Positions 17,555 through 24,963 of a stretch of 64,000 nt of DNA are shown here, one piece after another. The notes below the pieces were generated by a model, which searched no databases, had not been told where the DNA came from, and was given only the letters and a program-made list of their open reading frames with translations. The position numbers were made by a program, and so were the translations under genes. Every line of letters starts with the position of its first letter. Position 1 is the first letter of the stretch. This stretch comes from UBA7672 sp031419455 (lineage in GTDB: Bacteria; Pseudomonadota; Alphaproteobacteria; Caulobacterales; Hyphomonadaceae), in the NCBI GenBank assembly GCA_031419455.1, contig JANOKS010000005.1, forward strand, positions 1 through 64,000, in the 5' to 3' direction.

Positions 17555-18475
17555 ATGAACCATTTTCTGGACCTCTGGCCGATTCCGGCTGGCGAGTTGA
17601 GGTCGATCCTGGACAACGCAAAGTCGCGCAAGGCGGCGCGCATGGGGCTGCCCAAGGGGACGGTGGACAAGGACGCGCCGCTGGCCGGGCATACGCTGGC
17701 GATGATCTTCGAGAAGAACTCGACGCGGACGCGTGTGTCGTTCGACATGGCGATACGCCAGCTGGGCGGGACGTCGCTGATCATCTCGGCGTCGGACTCG
17801 CAGATCAGCCGCGGCGAGTCGATCGAGGATACGGCGCTGGTGCTGTCGCGCTATGTCGACGCGGTGATGATACGGGCGAACCGCCATGCCGATGTCGAAG
17901 CGTTCGCGGCGGCGGCCAGCGTGCCGGTGATCAACGGGCTGACCGACAAGTCGCATCCATGCCAGATCTTGGCGGACCTGCAGACGCTGGAAGAAGCTGG
18001 GCTCAACCTGAAAGGCGCGCGCATCGCCTGGGTGGGCGATGGCAACAATGTGGCGGCGAGCTTCATCCATGCGGCGCCGAAGTTCGGCTTCTCACTCGCG
18101 GTGGGGACGCCGGCGGGGTACGAGCCGCATGCTGCCGATGTGGAGCGCGCACGCGCGGAGCAGGGGCGGATCGAGCTGTTCGGCGATGCGGCGAAGGCGG
18201 TGGCGGGCGCGGATGTGGTGGTGGCCGACACGTTCGTATCGATGGGCGATCGCGATGCGGACAAGCGGCTGCAGGATCTTGCGCCATTCAAGGTGAGCGG
18301 CGACCTGATGCGCCGCGCCAATGGCGGCGCGATGTTCCTGCACTGCCTGCCGGCGCATCGCGGCGAGGAGGTGGACGCCGACGTGATCGACGGCCTGCAG
18401 TCGCTGGTGTTCGACGAGGCCGAGAACCGGCTCCACGCGCAGAAGGCGATCCTGGAGTGGTGCCTGCAAGGGTAG
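17555..18475 (+). CDS. argF: Ornithine carbamoyltransferase
   Basis: The 306-aa enzyme forms citrulline from ornithine and carbamoyl phosphate. The carbamoyl-phosphate loop is EKNSTRTRVSFD, followed by HPCQILADLQT and the ornithine-binding HCLPAHRGEEV near the C-terminus. The ATG at 17555 matches the family N-terminus MNHFLDLWPI; the same frame stays open far upstream only by overlapping argD. In many alphaproteobacteria hslO follows argF; here hslO is about 4 kb downstream with other genes between. Confidence 0.96.
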   Translation: MNHFLDLWPIPAGELRSILDNAKSRKAARMGLPKGTVDKDAPLAGHTLAMIFEKNSTRTRVSFDMAIRQLGGTSLIISASDSQISRGESIEDTALVLSRYVDAVMIRANRHADVEAFAAAASVPVINGLTDKSHPCQILADLQTLEEAGLNLKGARIAWVGDGNNVAASFIHAAPKFGFSLAVGTPAGYEPHAADVERARAEQGRIELFGDAAKAVAGADVVVADTFVSMGDRDADKRLQDLAPFKVSGDLMRRANGGAMFLHCLPAHRGEEVDADVIDGLQSLVFDEAENRLHAQKAILEWCLQG

Positions 18476-18540
18476 TTGCGCTCGCTTGCATTCGCGATGG
18501 GCGAGCATCACAGTTGGCGCAGGCTGGCTGGGAGATTTCG

Positions 18541-20055
18541 ATGCAGCGTTTGCGGGTGGCGGCTGCGGCATTGATGCTGAGCGTGGGGACGCTCGGGTGC
18601 GCGCAGGTGGCGCCGTCTTCGTCCGCGACAATCGAGCAGGCGTTCCCGGCGATCGACCGGCATTTCCTGAAATTCCAGGCGGATGATCATGTGCCCGGGC
18701 TGGTGTGGGGCGTCGTGCGCGATGGGCGGGTCGTGCATCTGGGCGCGTCGGGCGTGCAGGATGTGGAGACGCGTGCGCCGGTGAATGCGGAGACGATGTT
18801 CCGCATCGCCTCGATGAGCAAGGCGTTCACGGCGCTGGCGATCCTGAAGCTGCGCGACGAGGGCAAGCTGTCGCTTGATGCGCTGGCCGAGACCTATGTG
18901 CCCGAGATGAAAGGCTGGACGTATCCGACGACAGATTCTCCGCGAATTCGCGTGCGCGACCTGTTGAGCCATGTTGGCGGACTGGTGACGGACGATCCGT
19001 GGGGCGATCGCCAGCAGCCGCTGTCGGACGCGGACTTCACGGCGATGCTGCGCGCGGGGGTGCCGTTCACGCGCGCGCCGCAGACGGCGTTCGAGTATTC
19101 CAACTTTGGCTATGCGACGCTGGGGCGTATCATCACCAATGTTTCGGGGCGGCCCTACGATCAATACATCAAGGCCGAGATCATGAAGCCACTCGGCATG
19201 GACGCGACGACGTATGAGGTGCGCGATGTCGATCCGGCGCGTCTGGCGCGCGGCTATCGCTGGGAGAATGACGCGTGGGCGCTGGAGCCCACCATGCCGC
19301 ATGGCGTGTTCGGCGCGATGGGCGGCGTTGTGACCAGCGCGAACGATTATGCGAAGTGGGTGGCGTTCCTGCTCGATGCGTGGCCGGCGCGCGATGGGGA
19401 GGAGAAGGGGCCGGTGCGGCGGTCGTCCGTGCGCGAGCTGGCGCAGGGGTTGAACTTTCCGATGCTGGTGGATCGGGTGACGCTGGATGGCGGCGCACCA
19501 TGCCGATTTGCCAACACCTATGGCATGGGGATGAATGCCGGAAACGATTGCGATCTCGGGTTCACGCTGGGCCATAGCGGCGGGTATCCGGGCTATGGGT
19601 CGAACGTGCTGCTGCTGCCTGATCAAGGCATCGGTCTTTTTGCCTTCGCCAGCCGGACGTATGCCGGAGCCTCGCCAGTAAACCGGAAGGCTGCGTTGGA
19701 GCTTCACAAGACGGGCATGCTGGCCGATCGTGCGCTGGGCGTGAGCGCGTCGCTGGCGGCGGCGTATCAGGCGGCGGGGGCAATGTATCGCGCGGGTGAT
19801 ATCGCGCCGGGCAGGGCGATGCTGGCGATGAACTTTTTGATGGACCGTTCGCCCGAGAACTGGACCCGGGAGTTTACGCGTCTTAAGGCGGCGGCTGGCG
19901 CATGCAGCATGGAGTCGCCGATCAAGGCGACAGGCGCGCTGACGGGTGTGTTCTCGTGGACCTGCGAGCGGGGCGTGATCGAGGGCGAACTGCTGCTGGC
20001 GCCGACCAATCCGCCGGACATACAGGCGCTGGTGTTCCGCATTCCGGCGGAGTGA
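18541..20055 (+). CDS. Beta-lactamase-family serine hydrolase lipoprotein
   Basis: From ATG 18541 the product has 504 aa. A signal sequence ends with a lipobox-like LGC (residue 20), so it is probably a lipoprotein. The catalytic domain shows SMSK in FRIASMSKAFTALA, YSN in FEYSNFGYATLG and HSGG in LGHSGGYPGYG, so all three class C motifs are intact. A 120-residue C-terminal domain follows. Substrates are unknown; peptidase, esterase or D-aminopeptidase roles are possible. The frame extends upstream through argF, but only the signal peptide start makes sense. Confidence 0.88.
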   Translation: MQRLRVAAAALMLSVGTLGCAQVAPSSSATIEQAFPAIDRHFLKFQADDHVPGLVWGVVRDGRVVHLGASGVQDVETRAPVNAETMFRIASMSKAFTALAILKLRDEGKLSLDALAETYVPEMKGWTYPTTDSPRIRVRDLLSHVGGLVTDDPWGDRQQPLSDADFTAMLRAGVPFTRAPQTAFEYSNFGYATLGRIITNVSGRPYDQYIKAEIMKPLGMDATTYEVRDVDPARLARGYRWENDAWALEPTMPHGVFGAMGGVVTSANDYAKWVAFLLDAWPARDGEEKGPVRRSSVRELAQGLNFPMLVDRVTLDGGAPCRFANTYGMGMNAGNDCDLGFTLGHSGGYPGYGSNVLLLPDQGIGLFAFASRTYAGASPVNRKAALELHKTGMLADRALGVSASLAAAYQAAGAMYRAGDIAPGRAMLAMNFLMDRSPENWTREFTRLKAAAGACSMESPIKATGALTGVFSWTCERGVIEGELLLAPTNPPDIQALVFRIPAE

Positions 20056-20059
20056 GAGG

Positions 20060-20488
20060 CTACTCCCCCCGCCCGATCAGCGAGGCGGAGGCGACGAACT
20101 CCGAGAGAAGCGACAGTGTGGCGGCGCCGGAGGCGTTGAAGGGGTCGAGTTCGGCGCGCTTGAAGTATTTCAGGAGCTGGCTGGGGTTCACCTTGGCGAG
20201 GTTGACCTGGCCCATCGTCCAGTGCCCGAAGCGGCGCTCGGTGATCTCTTCGTAGGCCAGCAGTCGCACATGCTCGTGCCGCGGGTCGCGGACGATGGCG
20301 TGGTAGAGATCGCACACCTCATCTCTTCCCCCCTCCAAAACCTGGATGAACAGGTTGTTCGAGACGCACAGCATGCCCGTGATGCCGTTGGCGGGATTGT
20401 TGCGGCGCGACTGGGCGAGGATGTCGTCGAGGATGGCGCTGCTGGTCCCGGCGGCGGCGCGGCTGGCGTAGAGGCAGCGGACGAGCAT
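20060..20488 (-). CDS. BLUF-domain blue-light sensor protein
   Basis: A 142-aa stand-alone BLUF protein that binds FAD and senses blue light. By alignment with AppA, the flavin-switch residues are all present: Y7, N31, Q49, W90 and M92, with identical spacing (Y to Q is 42, N to Q is 18). The first 95 residues are the BLUF fold, and the remaining 45 form the helical cap typical of short BLUF proteins that act through partners. It is the last gene of an SDR-folE-BLUF operon, with only five bases between the folE stop and its ATG. Confidence 0.93.
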   Translation of the reverse strand: MLVRCLYASRAAAGTSSAILDDILAQSRRNNPANGITGMLCVSNNLFIQVLEGGRDEVCDLYHAIVRDPRHEHVRLLAYEEITERRFGHWTMGQVNLAKVNPSQLLKYFKRAELDPFNASGAATLSLLSEFVASASLIGRGE

Positions 20489-20493
20489 GACGA

Positions 20494-21204
20494 TCAGCCT
20501 TTGAGGTTGAGCAGCGAGAGGAATTCACGGCGCAGCGCGGGGTCCTTGAGGAAGGACCCGCGCATCACCGAGTTGATCATCTTGGTTTCGTTGTCGCGCA
20601 CGCCGCGCCAGTGCATACAGAAATGGTCGGCCTCCATGACGACGGCGAGGCCGTCGGGGCGCACCTTGTCGATCAGGAGTTCCGCCATCTGGGTGATGGC
20701 CTCTTCCTGAATCTGGGGGCGCGACATGATCCACTCGGCGAGGCGCGAGTACTTCGAGAGGCCGATGAGGTTCGAGTGCTCGTTCGGCATGAGGCCGATC
20801 CAGAGCCGGCCCATGATGGGGCAGAGGTGGTGGCTGCAGGCGGAGCGCACCGTGATCGGGCCGACGATCATCAGCTCGTTCAGCATGGCCGCGTTGGGAA
20901 ATTCAGTGACCGGCGGGGCAGGGTGATAGCGCCCGTGAAAGACCTCGTTGAGGTACATTTTCGCGACGCGCTTGGCGGTGTCCTGCGTGTTGTGGTCGCT
21001 CACCGTGTCGATGACCAGGCTTTCCAGCACGCCCCTGAGCTTGCCTTCGACTTCCGCCTGCAAGGCTTCCAGCTCGCCGGGCTCGATGAAGGCCGAGATG
21101 TTGTCGTTGGCGTGGAACCGGCGCTTCGCCTTGACGATGCGCGCACGGATGCGGGCCGAGACGGGGTCGGCGGATTTGGCGGGGGGTTTTGCGGCGTCGC
21201 TCAT
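20494..21204 (-). CDS. folE: GTP cyclohydrolase I (variant active-site motif)
   Basis: A 236-aa GTP cyclohydrolase I, which makes dihydroneopterin triphosphate. Zinc ligands C123 and H126 lie in SACSHHLCPIMG and C196 lies in ADHFCMHWRG. The common CEHH motif is CSHH here, so the usual glutamate is serine. SKYSRLAEWIMSRPQIQEEAITQMA is the expected family core. Because it sits between an SDR and a BLUF gene, I infer that it supplies a pterin for a light-related function rather than only housekeeping folate. A second folE elsewhere in the genome would fit this but cannot be seen. Confidence 0.93.
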   Translation of the reverse strand: MSDAAKPPAKSADPVSARIRARIVKAKRRFHANDNISAFIEPGELEALQAEVEGKLRGVLESLVIDTVSDHNTQDTAKRVAKMYLNEVFHGRYHPAPPVTEFPNAAMLNELMIVGPITVRSACSHHLCPIMGRLWIGLMPNEHSNLIGLSKYSRLAEWIMSRPQIQEEAITQMAELLIDKVRPDGLAVVMEADHFCMHWRGVRDNETKMINSVMRGSFLKDPALRREFLSLLNLKG

Positions 21205-21261
21205 GAGGCGCTCTTCATAGTCTGTTGTGAGGGGCGCCGTCGATGGCGTCTGGCATGCAAG

Positions 21262-21993
21262 TCATGGGGCGATTTCCTGGCCGTCCCAGGCGAACAGGCG
21301 CCCGGATTGCGAAGGGGTGAGTGTGTCGAGCACATCGAGAAGGTGGCTGGACGACTGCGCCGGCGAGAAAAGCCTGTCCGGACTGACGCCAGACTGGAAG
21401 GGTTTCGAGAGGCCGGTATCGGCCGTGCCGGGGTGCAGCGCCACGCAGACGGCAAGCGGATGACTGCGCGCCTGTTCGATGGCGAGGCAGCGGACCAGCA
21501 TATTGAGCGCGGCCTTGGAGGCGCGGTAACTATGCCAGCCACCAAGCCGGTTGTCGGAGATCGATCCGACGCGGGACGAGAGCGCAGCAAACACTGTGCG
21601 CCGGTTGCGCGGCATCGCGGGGAGCAGGAGGCGCGCGATCGAAGCCGGACCGGCGGCGTTGATCGCGAAGGCGAGATTCAGCTGGTCGGGATCGAGCGCG
21701 CGCATGGATTTCTCCGGCGCGAGGTGTTCGCTGTGCAGGACGCCGGTCGCGACAATGACAATGTCTGGCGAGCCGATGGTATGGGCGGCAGCTTCGAGTG
21801 ATGCGAGGTTCGTGAGATCGAAGCAGAAGGAGACGATCTTGGCATGATCCTGTGCGGGGTTGCTGCGGGCGCCGGCGTAGACTCGTGCACAGCGCGGGTT
21901 GGCCGCCAGCTGATGCACGAGTGCGCGGCCCAGCCCGCCTGAGGCGCCGAACACCGCAGCTGTGTAACCATCGGTGAGGGAGGCCAGGCTCAT
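21262..21993 (-). CDS. Short-chain dehydrogenase (C-factor-like)
   Basis: A 243-aa classical SDR. The nucleotide loop is VFGASGGLGRALVHQL near the N-terminus, the catalytic serine is in ALSSRVGSISDN, and YRASKAALNM gives the YxxxK pair. It is most similar in layout to CsgA/C-factor-like SDRs. It is the first gene of the operon with folE (57-base gap) and the BLUF gene, and lies divergent from the DUF2256 gene. A role in reducing a pterin is a reasonable inference, since sepiapterin reductases are SDRs, but no specificity can be read from the sequence. Confidence 0.88.
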   Translation of the reverse strand: MSLASLTDGYTAAVFGASGGLGRALVHQLAANPRCARVYAGARSNPAQDHAKIVSFCFDLTNLASLEAAAHTIGSPDIVIVATGVLHSEHLAPEKSMRALDPDQLNLAFAINAAGPASIARLLLPAMPRNRRTVFAALSSRVGSISDNRLGGWHSYRASKAALNMLVRCLAIEQARSHPLAVCVALHPGTADTGLSKPFQSGVSPDRLFSPAQSSSHLLDVLDTLTPSQSGRLFAWDGQEIAP

Positions 21994-22135
21994 GCCGCGG
22001 CTTCGGGATAGCGCGATCCGTGGGCGAAGATTGGTCGTACAGGAGAGGCGAGTTGACGGGACATGGCCCTCATACGCATGGCTGGGCCTGGGGGTTCAGC
22101 GATCGTCGAAAATTCTGCGATCGAAAGGCGAGGTA
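21994..22135. promoter_or_regulatory. Divergent control region between SDR and DUF2256 genes
   Basis: This 142-base spacer must hold promoters for both transcripts. GCGATCG occurs twice (22099-22105 and 22117-22123), 18 bases apart, close to the DUF2256 start. A TTGACG lies near 22053. No known operator is recognised with confidence; the paired GCGATCG is a candidate shared regulator site. Confidence 0.4.
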
Positions 22136-22342
22136 ATGGCCAGAGGGGACCGCGACAAAACATCTCGTGCCACGCCGGTTCGCTCACGGCCGGCCAAGGC
22201 CGACCTTCCATCGAAGCCATGCGCTGGCTGTGGCCGGCCATTCACGTGGCGCAAGAAATGGGAGCGCTGCTGGGCCGAGGTGAAGTTCTGCTCGGAACGC
22301 TGCCGGCGCGAGGGGCGGGGCAAGGCGTCCCTGCAAGGTTGA
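22136..22342 (+). CDS. DUF2256 small zinc-finger protein
   Basis: A 68-aa protein from ATG 22136, seven bases after AAGG. Residues 25-60 are the DUF2256 core: SKPCAGCGRPFTWRKKWERC followed by FCSERCRR, four cysteine positions suited to one zinc ion. The N-terminus is basic. DUF2256 genes are often found beside photolyase or cryptochrome genes, and here it diverges from an SDR-folE-BLUF operon, which strengthens a light-response reading. Longer frames starting further upstream run through the divergent promoter region and are not credible. Confidence 0.85.
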   Translation: MARGDRDKTSRATPVRSRPAKADLPSKPCAGCGRPFTWRKKWERCWAEVKFCSERCRREGRGKASLQG

Positions 22343-22373
22343 AGAACTGCGCCAGCGTCCCCATTTGGCGCGG

Positions 22374-23333
22374 ATGCTCACACATGATAGCTCCGCCGAT
22401 ATGCCCAAGACCCCTGTGCTTCATGATCTTCTCGGCGCGGGCGACGATTTCGTCGCCACGTTCCAGATCGAGGATACGTCCGTTCGCGGCCGCATTGCGC
22501 GGCTGGGCGATGGCGTGCTCGACCCCATTCTCAAGCGCCATGCGTATCCGCGCTGGGCGGCCTACCTGCTCGGCGAGGCGGTGACGCTGGCCGTACTGGT
22601 GTCGGCGTCGCTGAAGTTTGATGGCAAGGTGATGGTGCAGGCGCAGGGCGAGGGCCCGGTTTCGCTGATGGTCGCCGAGGCGCGGTCCGACGGCGGCGTG
22701 CGCGGCTATCTACGCCTGAACAAAGAGAAGTGGGATTTCGTCGAGCGGGTCAACAAAGGCCAGCGGCCGCACATTCCGCAGGCGCTTGGCCGTGGCGTGA
22801 TGGCGTTGCTGCTGCAGCCGAACGATCCCGACCAGCAGCCGTGGCAGAGCATGGTGCCGATCGAGGGCGCCACGCTCTCGGATTGCGCGCAGATGTGGTT
22901 CGCGCAGTCCGAGCAGGTGCCGACGCGCGTGAAGCTGGCGGTGGCCGAAATCTCCGAGCCGGGCGGTACGAAGCGTTGGCGGTCTGGTGGCGCGCTGATC
23001 CAGCAGGTGGCCGGCGACGATGCGCGCGGCGCGACGGATGAGCCGTGGGACAATGCGCGGCATCTGTTCGACACGATCGAGGATATCGAGCTGGTCGATC
23101 CTGACGTGCCGTCGGCGACGCTGCTGCTGCGCCTGTTCCACGAGAACGGCGTGCGGATCGAGCCGCCGAAGGGGCTGGTCGACAAGTGCACCTGCTCGGA
23201 CGAGAAGCTTCTGACGACTCTCCGCCAGATGCCGCGCGACGAGATCATGTCGCTGGCCGAGGCGGATGGCGCGATCACGGCGGACTGCCAGTTCTGCGGG
23301 CGGCTGTATCGCTTTCCGGTGGGCGCGATCTGA
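22374..23333 (+). CDS. hslO: Redox-regulated chaperone Hsp33
   Basis: About 319 aa. The substrate-binding core (residues 15-250) includes LGEAVTLAVLVSASLKFDGKVMVQAQGEGPV, and the C-terminal switch holds CTC in DKCTCSDEKL and CQFC in ADCQFCGRLYRF, the CxC plus CxxC zinc centre. Oxidation of these cysteines activates the chaperone. The start is uncertain: TTG 22365, ATG 22374 and ATG 22401 are all in frame and none has a strong ribosome binding site. The nearest upstream gene, DUF2256, ends 31 bases before. Confidence 0.93.
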   Translation: MLTHDSSADMPKTPVLHDLLGAGDDFVATFQIEDTSVRGRIARLGDGVLDPILKRHAYPRWAAYLLGEAVTLAVLVSASLKFDGKVMVQAQGEGPVSLMVAEARSDGGVRGYLRLNKEKWDFVERVNKGQRPHIPQALGRGVMALLLQPNDPDQQPWQSMVPIEGATLSDCAQMWFAQSEQVPTRVKLAVAEISEPGGTKRWRSGGALIQQVAGDDARGATDEPWDNARHLFDTIEDIELVDPDVPSATLLLRLFHENGVRIEPPKGLVDKCTCSDEKLLTTLRQMPRDEIMSLAEADGAITADCQFCGRLYRFPVGAI

Positions 23334-23369
23334 GCGCGCGACCGGACCAGCTGCTGCTTGAAAAGAAAT

Positions 23370-23400
23370 TGCCGCCGCGGAGAAATCCGCGGCGGCAGTT
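23370..23400 (+). terminator. Terminator after hslO
   Basis: TGCCGCCGCGGA and its perfect complement flank a GAAA loop 37 bases after the hslO stop, followed by a short GTTTG. A strong stem with a weak T-tail; it may also serve the convergent PepSY gene. Confidence 0.75.
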
Positions 23401-23462
23401 TGCATGGCTGGTCCCTAGAGGAGAAGGAGAGCGAGGGGCTGGAGCCATGTATCGGGGTCAGG

Positions 23463-24908
23463 TCACTTTCGTTTCAGCAGCTGCCTGAGGCGTGAAACAT
23501 CCGCGCCGATGCGTGTGAAGGACAGCCATGCGCCGGTGGCGCAGGCGAGCGTGACTGCCGCGAGCAGGATCAGCGTGATGATGTCCCAGACGGGGCGTGC
23601 GCGCATGAAGCTGAAATCAAGGCTGTGCAGGCCGCTCTCCCACCAGCGGTAGCGCTTGGCGGTCGCATCGATGATGCGCGCGTCGCCAGACGTGGCGTTG
23701 ATGTAGACATGGGTCTGGTCGGGATCGGTCAGCGTGACGCGCCAGACCGGAAGATCGACCGGCTGTTTGTGCCCGTAGTAGTAGTCGTCTTCCGTCGTCA
23801 GCAGGTCGAGCCTGGCCGACGCGAGCAATCCGCCTTTCGCTGAGAGGCCTGATGCGATCTCGTCCTGCGCGAGCGGGGCGGCGCCAGCGAGACCGAGGCG
23901 GGTTTCTTTGCCGTCACGCGCGACGGCGATCAGGTAGGGCTGGCCCATGAAGGGCGCGGTGCGGAGGACGACTGCATTTGCCAGCGTCGTGTCGGCCCTT
24001 ACGCGATCGATGATGGCGCGCGTCTGGCCCCATGTCATGTCGCTGGCGATCTCGCTGCGGTCGATGGAGGGTTTGCTTTCCAGCAGGCCCCACGGCGCCA
24101 TGGTGAGGAGGCCGGAGAAGGTCCAGGTGAGGACGAGCACGCCTGCGAACGTGCCGAGCACATGGTGCCACATCCATAGGGGGCGGTTGCGGTAGGGCCA
24201 GAGCGCGCCAGAGCTGCCGCGCAGGCGGGCGAAGCCGATCACCATGCCTGTGATGACGAGGAAGCAGCCGATGGCGGAGGACCAGATCACCACCTCGTTC
24301 CACAGCGGCGTGTTCTCACGGAGCATCGTCGGGTAGAGCCAGTGCGGGATGGCGCCGAGCCAGTTCCAGAAACGCTCGTGCGTGTTGGCGTCCTGAACAA
24401 CCTCTCCGGTCTTGCCGTTGATGTAGATCCAGCTGCCGCCGGGATCGTTGAAGGCGACGCGCCATAGCGGCTGCCAGCGGCGGGCGCCCTGCACGGACCA
24501 CTGGTCATTGCGGATGGTTTCGATTGCGGCGACGTCGCCGGTGATGGCGTGGCCGGCGGCCCATGTCGCCGCGATGGTGCGGATTTCGGATTCAGGCAAG
24601 GGCGCGAGTTCATCGCCAGTGGCGAGGAGGAAAGTCTCAGGGCCATCGGCGCCGGTCATGCGCAGGACAGGTGCGCCGCCCAGCATCTCGATGCGCGCGT
24701 TGCCGAGGGGCGTGTCGTCGGTGATGGGCAGGGCGGTGCAGCAGCGTGACAGATCAAGCGTTTCGAGCCCGGTCTGCCGCTCCTCCGCCGAGGTGGCGGG
24801 GTAGGGCTGGTACATCATCACGAAGCCGGAGAGGCACCACACCGTCATCAGCACGCCTAGCACCACGCCGACATAGCGGTGCGTGATGATGAGCGACTTC
24901 ATGAGCAT
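23463..24908 (-). CDS. PepSY-associated membrane protein (possible ferric-siderophore reductase)
   Basis: About 481 aa from ATG 24908 (a second ATG lies two codons on). Predicted membrane helices: residues 8-33 (THRYVGVVLGVLMTVWCLSGF), about 205-228 and 250-275, and a last one near 445-468. Large periplasmic loops contain PepSY-type segments (WIYINGKTGEVVQDANTHERFW, HVYINATSGDARIIDATAKRY). Conserved histidines such as MWHHVLGTF suit haem or metal binding. It lies 55 bases downstream of a TonB receptor gene on the same strand, so a role in reducing imported iron complexes is likely but inferred. Confidence 0.83.
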   Translation of the reverse strand: MLMKSLIITHRYVGVVLGVLMTVWCLSGFVMMYQPYPATSAEERQTGLETLDLSRCCTALPITDDTPLGNARIEMLGGAPVLRMTGADGPETFLLATGDELAPLPESEIRTIAATWAAGHAITGDVAAIETIRNDQWSVQGARRWQPLWRVAFNDPGGSWIYINGKTGEVVQDANTHERFWNWLGAIPHWLYPTMLRENTPLWNEVVIWSSAIGCFLVITGMVIGFARLRGSSGALWPYRNRPLWMWHHVLGTFAGVLVLTWTFSGLLTMAPWGLLESKPSIDRSEIASDMTWGQTRAIIDRVRADTTLANAVVLRTAPFMGQPYLIAVARDGKETRLGLAGAAPLAQDEIASGLSAKGGLLASARLDLLTTEDDYYYGHKQPVDLPVWRVTLTDPDQTHVYINATSGDARIIDATAKRYRWWESGLHSLDFSFMRARPVWDIITLILLAAVTLACATGAWLSFTRIGADVSRLRQLLKRK

Positions 24909-24963
24909 CGGAAGCGTTCCTTCGCGCCGCCTCCGGGGAGGTCCAGAGACGGCCGGACGTGTT

